This document shows, piece by piece, positions 41,290 to 53,252 of a stretch of DNA of 64,000 nt. How positions within the stretch are numbered: the first letter of the stretch is position 1; every line of letters starts with the position of its first letter. Location: positions 9,300,001-9,364,000 of the forward strand of contig OX327704.1 in NCBI GenBank assembly GCA_946807835.1, given 5' to 3'. The translations under genes were made by a program, and so were the position numbers. Origin of the DNA: Ailanthus altissimus. Its lineage: Eukaryota > Streptophyta > Magnoliopsida > Sapindales > Simaroubaceae. The notes beneath the pieces are model-generated. The model was not told the origin of the DNA. It worked only from the letters and a program-made list of their open reading frames with translations, and searched no databases.

Positions 41290-44200
41290 ATGCCGAGACC
41301 CGTTCAATCTTTTACTCTGAAGGAACTAAAGTTTATTTTTTGAATTTCCTCCAAGTATAAAAATTAGAAACCTTTTGCACGATGAACCTCATGCTTTCAT
41401 TCCATTCGTATCTCTTAAGGAGCTTCTTCTTTTTAGAAAGCATCTCAACTGTTTCTATTTTCCTCTTCCTCATCTTATTCAGAAGTTCTAACATGTTATT
41501 AGGGTTTTCTCTATTGCAAGTTCTACTGAAAATCGAGTGTGTGACATACGAGTGTATACATAATTTCAAAAATTATTATATGTAGCGGAAGCATGTTACA
41601 AATACACCCATTTTATCAATTAACCACATATATCATATATATGCACAAGTATAACTATTACACAAAATATATATATGATGAACAATATTGTATTATAACA
41701 TAATGTAAAACACTTACCTAATGAAGGTAGCTTTACAAATTCTTCAAGTCTTCCAACAATCTATGTAAAGAGCTCACCTTGAAGCATATGTTGAACAATT
41801 CTAGTTCATAACTTTTTATGGGATTAAGGAACTAGAATGGTAGCTTAGTTTTAGGATTTTCAGCAACATGTATTCAAAAGTTTGAATACAAGTTTATTTC
41901 TTAAATGGAGATGGTAAATATTTTATATACAACTCTTGTATTAATTAGATATATTTAACATACAACTCTTGTATAATTCTTAGAAATAATTTTTACATGA
42001 TAATTATTTTGAACAACTATTTTCTAAAATAATTATCTTTTACTCTATTTTCCTTTTATTCATTTTGAGTCATTCATTATAGGAAGAGATGAAGATAAGT
42101 TTTACATGGTTTCAACACTTGAAAAAACAAAAACAAAACTCTCTCTTTTACTTTAAAATCCTTTGCCGAATTTTTCTTCCCCAAGATTGAATGAATGATT
42201 CAATTGTTTTACTAATCAATTTTGTTATTCAACATTTTGATTAAACAAAATTAAGTGCTTCACCAATTTTATTATTGGTCTCCCACTTAGGATTAATTTA
42301 ACCAAGCACTAGAATAATGGCCACCAAAAATAATTTTTACCTAACAAATATAACTACTTTAATTATAATGGATAAATAAATTGCTAACATTTAGGCCACT
42401 CATTGTATTAAAATACAATGCCATGATCTATATATATATTATAATATTATCTAATAATATAACAATAATATATAATTTAATTATTCAAAACAATTTTGAA
42501 TAATTACTTTTTACCTTATTAATTTTTACTACAAGGTTAAATGGTAAAAAGGTAAAATCAAATCATGGAACAAATTTTATCACTTGTCAATATTCTATAA
42601 ATTAACAACCCTTGTTAATTAATTGAGTGATTTACTTAACAATTAAGTCTTGACAAATGTACATCCCGAGGGATCTCTAAATAATTATATTATTTTGCTG
42701 AAATTTATTGGATCGAATTATTCAATCCAATCCGCTACCCTAGTGCGCAACGAGTACACTTCATATTGTGAGACTCTCTAGGTTCACACCTGATTTATTA
42801 TATGGATCTCTTCCATACGTTCGTGAGCGATGTCCTACATATACGTTACGGATATTACAAATCAACGTGTTAGACCATGCAAGTTGAGGTTATTGCATAT
42901 TTGTATAATCCCTCCATTAATTATATCCTTGAAGAGCAGAGATATAGATCATTACCGTCAAATCTCTATTTACTCAACCATGAACTTATCTCCAGATTTA
43001 TATTTCATTAAACAATATCCACAAACACTTTTGTGATATTGTTTATTCCTTCGGAATATATTTTTCGAGGATTATGCTTGTGGCCACAAGACTTTTTGAA
43101 ATACAAAATCGGAGCATCAGGATATACAACCCACTCATATGAGCTGATGGATCCCATATCTACGCACACCGAACTTCATGAGCATCGGACCATACCCAAC
43201 GACACCCAGCGGCCAGACCATGAAAGGTTTCTGACATGCGTGGAACCAAAGTATAGTAGATCACTCACAAGTGCACCGTGGCGCTTAGGTCAAAGGACCA
43301 CAAATACTACTAAACTCGGAAGGCCTTCTATTGACAGCTTCATGATATGTCTATTGGAGGTTCTCGTGAGTTTGTTCAATATCCAGTCCTTACTAAATGC
43401 CTGCATCTCTATAAGAACTTTCACTAAGCTTATAGTTTGCTAAGACTAACCATCTGGACCATCCAGATATAGACATACACTAATATATATTAATGGGTTC
43501 CATCGATAGACCTGTATCGATGAAATTAGATTAGGAACATTGTGTTTGAGAACATACTTGTATAATGACATTTTCTAACACCATCTACAACTCCTTGCAG
43601 CTATGTCATTATTAATATATTCTTAGGTCATTGTCCCATTTCTGACAAGACTCTAACTCCTTTGATTTCGCTAACTATATGAACATGCTAACTCTTAGCA
43701 TCACTAACTCTTAGTAGCACTAACTTTTAGTATTTATAACTATTAGTGTTGCTAACTCTCAGCACTGATCTAAACTTCTTTAGACCAGATCTGAACTCTT
43801 TCAGATCATACAATGTCTGAAACGTTACAAGCATCTTACCATTTTATTTATAAATAATATTAATGATTTTATTAGAAATGATAATTGTATAAATACTTTC
43901 ATTAAGTATTTATACATTTTGGGATGGCATGTAAGCACAAATCCCAACAAGTTCATCCAAATATTTTTTTTCTACTTCAAGATATGTCACTCTTGAATCA
44001 CATATTTCATCCTCTTTATGCCTTATCTTGGTATGATGTGATGATTTCATGTAACCTCTAGCGTGCCAAGAGAAACGACTATTTCTCTTCCAAAGGTAAA
44101 AAGGTTATTATTTATGGCTTTGACAATAAGAAGGTCGGCTTTGAGAAGTATGTGGTAGTGGTCAACGACAAGTTAAAATAGCCGTAGTACTCTTTTGAGG

Positions 44201-46015
44201 TTCCCACTACTTTTGGAAATTTCAACTGGAAGATAGATCTGACCCTTCCTAAGATTCCAGGATAGGAACGGTTTCTAAAGAAATTCTTTTAAAGGAAATC
44301 AATAAACCATAATCAGTTAGCTTATGTTCATCTCTTGAGAGATTATGCCCATTGAAAAAAGGTACGTTATTAGCCTTGTGCCATGTCTTATGAAGAAAGT
44401 CTTTGGACCCTGACTCCTTCGAAATTAAAATTCTTAGGCCCATGCCCATTCTTTAATGGACAAGCTTTAAGAGCCTACTAGCTCGTCTTGAGACTTTTCC
44501 AAATTCAATCCTCTTTCCTTCGAAGATAGATGTCGATGTCTGAGGCTCAAACGGTGAGTAAATGTATCACCCTTTTAGATACAATTGCTTTTTTTCTTGA
44601 TATATGTAAGTCTTTATTCCAAAAAAAGAAATAGAGAAAGCATTTTTAACTTTCTTAGGCCTTTCTTGCTTATCTTACGATTTTGTTTCAAGTTTCAATT
44701 TAGATGCTATTCAAGTATCTTTATAAGGTAGAATAATTGATTATTCTGCCGCTCGATCTCCTTTCGATTTTGATGTTCTTTCTGCTATAGGTGTAAGTGT
44801 AGATTCTAACAAGGATTCTAAATGAGATCTTTTTTGAAAATTCTATTCCTATTGCTACTTCAGAGCTTGTTATTGTTGCTGAATCGATACTGTCTACTCT
44901 TATTCTTGTTTAGAAGTTGTCTAAGGCTACAGCTTCATCGGCTGCAGAGCCTTTAATTCCAGGATGGACGATTTTCGAAGTCCCAATTTTGGTTCTTGAT
45001 CTAGAGGAGGATCTTCCAAATATCCTCATAGATATCTTTAAGAATTGTCCTAAGAAGGCGTAGGTTTCATGTAAGCAGAAGCCATTAGAGAAACCTTTTG
45101 TGTCTAAATGTCACAAGTCTTCTACTATAGATGCTTTTAAAGCTATTTTAGAGCCCACTATTGTTGCTATTGAGGTTTTCGAAGGTCCTCATTCTATTTT
45201 TGATGCTTCCGGGGCTTCTCCTATTGGAGCTCCTTCGAGTTCTGAGGTTCCTCCAGTCTCGTACATGGAGGTTCCTTTTAGTTTCCATATTGATCTCCTA
45301 CGAAGGATTTCGTATATCCAAGTAAGAAAAGAAAAAAATTTAAAATTTAAAATTTTCTCGTTTCCTTTTCTTTTTTCTTTATTGTTTCTTCTTATTTATT
45401 TAATCCTTATGATCTCATTTTTTGTTCCTTTTTATGTTTAGGACCTGCTAGTTTAGAGGCTCATTCTGAGCATCCTACTCCCCATACAAAGACCGGATAA
45501 AAAAGAGCAAGTGAAATTATTGTTGCTCTTTTAGTAATACCTCCTCTTACTCAGGGGGCGGAGTTTGGTGCTGGTGCTTCCCCTTCTACTTTGAGACTTA
45601 TTCCTCCAGAGGAACCAAAGGATATTCTTATAAGTAGGCCAAAAATCAATCCTGAGTTCTATCATAGGTTTTGGAAGGCTGATGGAGAATTTGTTTGTGA
45701 CTCGGATATTCTTCAGCTTAAAGCTTCTACATAGGGTTTCGGTCTAGAAACGAACCTTTAGTTTATTAGAAGCTTTGAAGGATTATAATCAGGCTCTAGG
45801 TCTATATAAGGAATTATCAGTAAGGAATTATGAGCATAATCCTCGTAATATCAATTACGACTCTATTGGGGAGGGAGCTTCCAAAGTTGATCCTGATACA
45901 GCCTCAATTTTTAGAGATGATTGAGATGAATAGTTTTTGTATATTCTTTCTTTATCATTGTTGCTTTGTATCTTTAAATGATGTTTATTGGATCATTTTT
46001 TATACTTCCTTTTAG
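41290..46015 (+). pseudogene. Antisense accessory ORF of the Tat-like element (interrupted)
   Basis: This coding remnant runs opposite to gag-pol. The N-terminal part (41290-41523) contains FPLPHLIQKF and GFSLLQV, like the LPLHPF...LG-(S/A)-QLHPN block of PF04195 proteins. It is cut by a solo LTR (41524-43949); after the LTR the same block resumes with HPN. Further on come YFSSKGKKVIIYGFDNKKVGF and FEVPTTF, matching the SNNNGWK...WFVPTKF block of the homologous ORF at 2770-3857. The rest (44500-46015) is acidic, Ser/Pro-rich linker and helical sequence with several stops. Upstream, TTATAAATA near 41083 and a CACGTG G-box near 41070 could be its own promoter. Function unknown; extra ORFs of this kind are described in Tat-lineage elements. 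Confidence 0.6.
41524..43949 (-). mobile_element. Solo LTR (2426 bp) inserted in the accessory ORF
   Basis: It is the same family as 26329-28811 but inverted. On the minus strand it starts TGTTGGGATTTGTGC and includes TTCCGCTACATATAAT near its end. A perfect duplication AGTTC flanks it (41519-41523 and 43950-43954), and the accessory-ORF reading resumes across that duplication. The U5 end on the minus strand is TTTTCAGTA rather than CCCAACA, so the last bases differ from the copy in the LINE. Confidence 0.85.
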
Positions 46016-46077
46016 TCTTGGTATCTGTATTTCTTGCTTGGAAAAGTTTTATTGCCTAGGTTAAATGTTTCCAAAGG

Positions 46078-46480
46078 GTGAGAGGAAGGTGGTGAGAACC
46101 TTCTTCCTCTTGAACTTTTTTTTTATTTCCATGTTTTAGATTTTCTAAACTTCGTATACTTTTTCAGGTTGAGAGAAAGGTGGTGGGAACCTTATTTCTT
46201 TCAATCATTTTTTTTTAAATTCTAGATTTGGAGTTTTGCTAAACTTTAAATACTTCTAAGGATTGAGAGGGAGTTTTAGGGATACCTTTTCCCTCTCAAT
46301 CCTTCTTTTTTTTAAAAAACATTCTAGATACTGGTAAGGGGCGAGAGGAAGGCAATGGAAAACTCCTCCATCTCGAATTTTCTTATATCTCTAGATTTTA
46401 ATATTGTCAAAGAACGAGAGGAAGGCAACAGGAATATTCTCTCTCACACACACACCTTTTTTTGTTTCTATTCCTTACAG
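46078..46480 (-). repeat. Tandem array A, about 75-92 bp units
   Basis: Five units begin near 46078, 46169, 46260, 46337 and 46411 with GGGTGAGAGGAAGGTGGTGA-like words. Each continues into a T-rich part with TTCTAGATTT and ends before the next GAGAGG. Within a unit the GAGGAAGG...CCTTCTTCCTC words can pair. Confidence 0.75.
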
Positions 46481-46483
46481 AAA

Positions 46484-46985
46484 GAAGGTACTAAGTACTC
46501 AAATCACACTATGCAGTTTAATGTAATTGTATCCTTACGATAGAAAGGTACCAAGTACTTCAATTCCTCCGAAAATGCTCACATAACCATATCTTTATGG
46601 AGGGAAGGTATTAGGTACTCTAGTACCTCTAAAAGGCTTATGTAATTGCATGCTTGCAGAGGAAAAGTACTAGGTACTCCAGTCTCTCCAAAAGGCTTAT
46701 GTGACTGTATGCTTACGGAGGAAAGGTACTAGGTACTCTATTTGAGGTGCGAGAGGAAGGTACTAGGTATTCTAGTCTATTCACATATGTATCATGTGTT
46801 TGTAACCTCACGGAGAGAAGGTACTAGGTACTTCAATCCTTCTAGGTTATTTAAGATACGAGAGAAAGGTACCAGGTACTTTAATTCCTCTAGGTTATTT
46901 GTATGAAAGGAAGGTACTAGGTACTCTAGTCCCCTCACACTTATATCATGTGTTTGTAACATCGCAGAGGAAAGGTAAATAAATA
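46484..46985 (-). repeat. Tandem array B built on GGTACTAGGTACT
   Basis: About nine to ten copies of GAAAGGTACTAGGTACTC or close variants recur every 30-65 bp, near 46488, 46546, 46607, 46667, 46725, 46757, 46818, 46868 and 46911, with a decayed one at about 46974. Spacers share AGGCTTATGTAATTG and TGCTTACGGAGG words. It lies between integrase and the accessory ORF, the variable 3' region of Tat elements where satellite-like subrepeats are known to arise. Confidence 0.85.
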
Positions 46986-46989
46986 TCTC

Positions 46990-49900
46990 ATAATATACCA
47001 CGTATTAACTTTTTATTCAACAATAATTATTAACTAATTAATATATTTAACACTTAAGTATTGACACGTATGCATCTCAAAGGTTCCTGCAACAAATATT
47101 TGGTTCTACTAAAAATTACTAGATTGAATAATTCAATCCGGTACGCTGCATCAGTGCACAATGAGTACACTTCATATGTGGGACTCTATAGGTCCATTCT
47201 TGATTTGTTAAATGGAACTATTCTATAAGTTCGTAACTGATGCCTCACACACACATCACAGATATTACAAATCAGCGTGTTAGACCATATAAGCGGAGGT
47301 CATAGCGCATACGTATAATTCTTCTGTTACCTATATACTAGATGTGCAGAGATATAGAGTAGCACTGTCAAATCTCATATGCTCATTCATGAACTTATCT
47401 CTAGATTTATATTTTTTAAAATAATATCTGCAAACTCGTTTACGATATTGTTTAACCTTATTGAATCATTGTTTCTACCCTATAGTATAGGTAACAAAAA
47501 ATAGAAAGAAAAATGGAAGATGTGTTTTTGCTCTCAACACTTGAGAGAATTTTCAAACACTTAGCCTTTCAAAATTCTCTCTACAATTCCCACTAATCCC
47601 TTGGCCTAATTTTCATTTAATCAATTGAGCAACATATTGCTCTTTCATTTGTTTATTATTTTCTTTCATTTTCTCACCTAATGGCATCCATTATCTAGGT
47701 CAATGTGTTGCCATTAATTTTTTGTTTATTATTATTTACAATAAATCAAATAAAAACAAAAATAAAATAAAAAATTATTTAAATGAATTTGGCCTTAATT
47801 TAGGCCAAATGAGAAAACACTTTTTCATTATTAAGAAATATCTTAAGGCCTACCATTAACAAATGCCACCCATTTATACTTATCTTATTATTTAATTAAT
47901 TTTAAACAAATAATTTAATCATATTAAATCATGGTAGAAATACATGCCAATTTAAATAAAAAAATTGTTTGTTTAATTTCAATTTAAGTAATAATATCAT
48001 ATATTATTATTATTATTTTATTTAATAAACATTTTAATGAATAAAATAATAATATTATTTGTCCAACAAATAAAGTCATTTTGGTAATTTCTAAATCAAA
48101 CAATAATTGGCCCAAATGTATCATATTTCAACATCCTATTAGTCAATAACTAATTGTTAACTAATTGATGTATTTAACTCTTAAGTTTTGACACGTGCAC
48201 GACTGGAGGGAAACCGAAGTAAATGTATAGTCTCCTGGAATATTCTGAATCGAACTATTCAATCCGATACACTGCCCCAGTACACAATAGTACACTTCAT
48301 ATTGCGAGACTCATTAGGTCCATTTATGATTTGTCAAACAAAATTATTCTATGAGTTCGAGATTAATACCCCACGCACACATCACGGATATTACAAATCA
48401 GTGCAATAGACCATACAAGTTGAGGTTATAGCGTATATGTATAATCCTTATGCCAATCATATCCTGGAAGAACAGGGATATAGATCATTACCGTCAAATC
48501 CCTATGTGCTCATCCGTGAACTTATCTCCAAACACGTATCTTAATAAATAATATATGCAAATACTTTTACAATATTATTTAACCCTGTAGGAAACTCTTT
48601 TTCTAGGTTTGTTGCTTATGACCATAAGACTTTCTAAGATACAGTCTCTGAGCATCTAGATATTTATAACTTATCCATGTGAGCTGACGGATTCCATATC
48701 TATACACATCGAACTCCATAGGCATCGGACCATACCCAGCGACACTCAACGGTCACACCATGAAAGGTCTGTGACATGCGTGGAACCAAAGTATGATGAA
48801 TCACCTATAAGCCCACCATGGTACTCAGGTCAAAGGACCACGTATACTACTCAACTCAATAGGACTTTTCATTGACGGCTTCATGGGATATCTATTGGGA
48901 TCCTCGTTAGTTTGTTCAGTATTCAGTCCTCACTAAACACTTGTATGCTATACGAACTTTCAGTAAGCCCATGTCAACTAAGAACAACCATCTATAACAT
49001 CTAGGTATAGTATACACTAGTTTATGTAAAAGGATTCCACCGTCAGACCTGCATTAGTGAATTAAGACCATGAACATATAATTTGAGAATAGACTTACAT
49101 AATAACATTACTTAGTATCTATTGCAACTCTTGCAACTATGTTATTACTAATGTATTCTCAGGTCTTTGTACCGTTACAGATAAGATTCTAACTTTTAAA
49201 CTTAACTGATTAATATAACATGCTAACTCTTTAGCATTTATAGTTTTTAGTGATGCTAACTCTTGGCATTGATCTAAACTTCTTTAGACTAAATCTGAAC
49301 TCCTTCAGATCATATAATGTCTGTAGCGTTACAAGCATTGAACCATTTAATAATAGTAATTAGCGATTTAACAAATAATGAACTATATAAATATTATAAA
49401 ATAAAATATTCATACAACAATGGGATGACATGTGAGCACAAATTCCAACAGTCTATTGGCATTTTTATAAGTCTGTTCAGCATTCAGTTTTAACTAAATA
49501 CCCGCGTGCCTATACGAGCTCTAAGCTCATGGTCAGCTAAGAATAAATATCTGTACTCTATAGATATAGACATACATTAATCTATATGAAAGAGATTCAC
49601 CGACAGACGCACATCGATGAAAATAAATCATAAACAGAGTGTTTAAGAACATATTTATATAATGACATTTTCTAGCATCTATTGTAACTCTTTGCAACTT
49701 GACATTACTAGTACATTCTCAAGTCTTTGTCCAATTTTAGATAAGGTTCTAATTCCTTAGATATGGCTGACTCTTATAACTTACTAACTCTTAATAGTGA
49801 TAACTCTTAACATTTATAACTCTCAACTTTGCTAATTCTTAGTACTGGTCTAAACTCTTTTAGACCAGATCTAAACTCTTTCAAATTATACAATATCTAT

Positions 49901-50027
49901 AACGTTACAAGTATTGTACCATATACATATTTAATATTAATGATTATATTTGAAATATTTATTATATAAATATTAACAATTAATATTCATACAATATTGG
50001 AATGGCACGTAAGCACAAGCTTCAATA
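46990..50027 (-). mobile_element. Older LTR copy of the TGTTGGG family, itself interrupted
   Basis: The parts 46990-47464 and 49451-50027 align with successive segments of the LTRs at 26329-28811 and 41524-43949, such as GATATTACAAATCAGCGTG, GAACTTATCTC, and later ATAGACATACATTAATCTAT. The right end is GCACGTAAGCACAAGCTTCA, a decayed CCCAACA terminus. Between the parts sits another LTR (47465-49450), and about 350 bp of the older copy is missing at the junction. Confidence 0.7.
47465..49450 (-). mobile_element. Younger LTR nested within a relative of itself
   Basis: It ends on the plus strand with GTGAGCACAAATTCCAACA at 49450, the family terminus. It contains the full set of family words: CACTTCATATTGCGAGACTC, CGGATATTACAAATCAG, CATGAAAGGTCTGTGACATG. 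Its left end near 47465 lacks the usual U5 terminus, so it is truncated or a different subfamily. No TSD was found. Confidence 0.6.
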
Positions 50028-50039
50028 ATTTTTTCATCT

Positions 50040-53000
50040 TTTTTTTATATATATTATCTTGTAGATCGCGAAAATATCTATGGCTTCATCTGTCAAATCT
50101 TTTGTGAGAGTTAAGGCTTCATCATTTAGTTGTAAGTTCACTATCCTTGTTCGTAAAGTTGGGAGGAAACATTCATAGGGAGTACGACTTCTGTCCCACA
50201 TATAAGTGCATAGGGCGAGTTACCAGTGGATCAATTCTCGATTGATTTATACGCCCATAAGACACTTTCTAATTTTTCCAAACATCTTCCTTTCAAGTGT
50301 TTTCTTCAGGGAAATGTATATTATTTTGTTCGTGATTTCTGTTTGTTTGCTCCCTTTTGGGTAACTCTTGAAAGAGAACTTTTGCTCAATTTATATGTTC
50401 TGTAAAAGGCTATCACTATGCCACTTGTGAAATACCTCATATTATCTTATATCAGTACCTATGGCATCCCGAATCTGGTTATAATGTTAACCCAAAGAAA
50501 CTTCTTAACTTCTGATCCGGTTATATTGTTGTATACTTCTGCTTCCACCAATTTGGTAAAGTAGTCAATTGCTAGTAACACTAATCTTTTTCATCCTGTG
50601 GTCGCAGGTAGTGGTTTGACAATGACCATCCCCTATTGGATAAAAGGTCAGGGGATAGAAACAATGTGTAGGCTTTCTGGAGGGAGATGTTTGAGCGGAG
50701 TATGCTTCTGGCATTTTTCACACTTCTTGACATAGACCAGGGGTTCATTGTTGAATGTAGGCCAATAGTACCCTTACATCCTCTTATGTGCTAGTGTCCG
50801 TCTATTGGAATGATTTTCACAAGTTCTCTAATATACTTCTTCCATTATCTTTTGTCATTCCTTCTTAGGTATGCATTTGAGGTATACTCATGAAAATGCT
50901 CTCCTATTAAGCACATCCTCGCGAAGGATGAATCTTCCAACTTTACTTTTGAGCTTCCACGCTTCTTTCCTATTCTCTAGGAGCTTTCCATCTCTTAGGT
51001 ATTCTAGATAGAGAGTCATCCAGTTTCGAGAGTGATCCATTTCTATGCAGATTATTTCTCGGAGGGTTGTTACTTTCTCTGTTATAGTTTTATCTCTTGC
51101 TATGAGTTGAACCAGCCTGCTTGTTGTTTTATCAGATGCTTCTTTTCCTAATCGATTAACTTTTGTATTTTGAATGCAAGGTATCTATTTGATCAAGACT
51201 TCATCTATCTTTTGGGCTATCTCCTTTGCCCTTTGGATATACCTTTTCATCTTGTATTCTTTCAATATATAATCGTCATTCTATTGGGAAGCGATAAGTG
51301 CTGAGTCGGTATAGATCCATAACTTTCTTATCAATAGTTAGGAGGCTAAAATTAGCCCTTCAATTAAAGCTTTGTACTCCGTTTCATTATTGGATGTCCC
51401 TGGTGATAGTTTTGTCACGTGTTCTAGGATGAAGCCTTTTGGGCTTTTGATTATAATACTTAAACCTACTCCTTTCTGTTGAAGGAGCCGTCCATGTAAA
51501 TTATCCATGGTTTCGCACTTTTAATAAGTTTCACAGTAATCATTTCATCATTTAACTTTGATTCGTATTCCATGAGAAAATTTGCTAATGCTTGTCCTTT
51601 AATGGCAGTCTTGGGTTTATACTGTATGTCTAAATGAATGAGTCTTAGTGCCATCTTTGTCACCTTGCCAACTGCGTTGTGTCTTGACAGTATTCTTTTG
51701 AAGGGGTAGTTGGTGAGGACGATGATTGGATGGGGTTTAAAATAATGTTTGAGTTTGTTCTTGGCTTGAACTAGAGCCAACACAAATTTTGGTCACTATA
51801 AATCTAGTTTCTGGGTCTGTGAGTACTTTATTGGTAAAGAACGAGGGATGTTGTTACTTTTTTTCTTTTCAAAAAAGAATTACATTGACCGCTACTTTAG
51901 ATATTTTTAGATACATGTTCAATATTTCATGCGGCATTGATAAAGACAAAATTGAGGTTTTCCCATGCTTTCTTTTAGCTTCTTAGTGCATCTGTTTGTT
52001 TAGTCCTCACAGATGTTATCTTTTCTTAATTTCTTGGAAGAAATGTCAGCTCAGACATTTTAGAGATGAACCGACTGAGAGCGGCTATCCTTCTTGTCAG
52101 TATTTGGACTTATTTATGTGTTTGTGGGATCGTCGTATTCCAGAATGTTTGGACTTCCGTTGGATATGCTTTTATTCCTCGAGCACCTATCACGTGACTT
52201 AGGAAGATGCCATATGATATACCAAATGAGCACTTAGTTAGGCATAGTTAGTATTTTCGTAAGGCTTTAAAAATGTTTTATAGGTATGGTATATAATTCG
52301 GAGCCTTTTTGCTCTTAACCATGGTGTCATCTATATAGGCTATCTACAAGTTTCGAGAAAAATTTTGTTACCAGTTGCTAGAAGATGGCTCTAGCGTTCT
52401 TTAGCTTAATTGGCATCAACTTATAACAGTAGATTCTTTTCTCAGTTATAAAACATGTCTTTTCCCCATCTCTTGGATCCATTTTAATTTGGTTATAACC
52501 ACTATAAGCATCTAGGAACGATAACCTTTAACATCTTGTAAAAGACGTCTACCATCTTATCAATCTTTGGAAGAGGGAATGAATCCTGGGGAGTGGCTCC
52601 ATTCAAATATATATAATCTAATAGACTCTATTTTTTGTTCCTTTTGGGTACTACCACGACATTTGCTAACCAGTCAGGGTAGTGAACTACTTTGATGAAA
52701 CCTACTTTGAGGAGTTTGTCTAGTTTCTCACTGATTATTCTGTTTCTCTTTGCTGTAAATCTTCTTTACTTCTATTTTATGGGTCAAAAATCTTTTCGGA
52801 TGTTGAGTTTATGTGTTATGACTTCTGGATCAATTTCGGGCATATCTCTCTGTGACTAGACAAAGATATCCTTGTTTTGCTTTAGGAATTCGATAAAAGC
52901 CTCATTTTCTGTTTGCTTAGCATAATTTCGACCCTTACTTTTATGTTTGACTGTGATAGGTTGGGTCCTACCTCTTCTATTTCTTTTGTGTGGGGAGAAA

Positions 53001-53080
53001 CAAACTCTTCTGTATTTTCTTCTTCCTAAGGTAACGTCTTTGGCTAGATATCCTATAGTTGCTATTGTTATTGTAGATCC
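50040..53080 (-). pseudogene. Tat-like gypsy pol: RT, RNase H, second RNase H start, integrase
   Basis: On the minus strand from 53080: RT words KLLKVGFIKVVHYPDWLANVV and LPKIDKMVD (near 52700-52540). Then the gypsy RNase H end KLKHYFKPHPIIVLTNYP and KGQALANFL (51783-51560). Then WIIYMDGSFN (near 51500), typical of the extra archaeal-type RNase H of Tat and Athila elements. Integrase remains include a zinc-finger pair CEKCQKHTPLKHLPPESLH (near 50720) and decayed catalytic core to 50040. Stops and frameshifts are very frequent. Confidence 0.8.
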
Positions 53081-53252
53081 CCTAATTGGATGCCTCTCTT
53101 GAATGCTCCTCTCCTATGGCAAAGTTCTTGTTGGTTGCTTTTGGGGTTTTTAGTGAATTAGCATACATTTCTTTACTTTGACCTACTCCTCTTTGATATT
53201 TATTTTTGCTCTTTCGTCTGCTGATATATATTTTACCACCTGGTAGAGGGTG

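Noticed and set aside
46100..46990. Tandem arrays as a CRISPR
   Set aside because: Eukaryotic retroelement context, diverged units, and no fixed repeat-spacer structure or cas genes.
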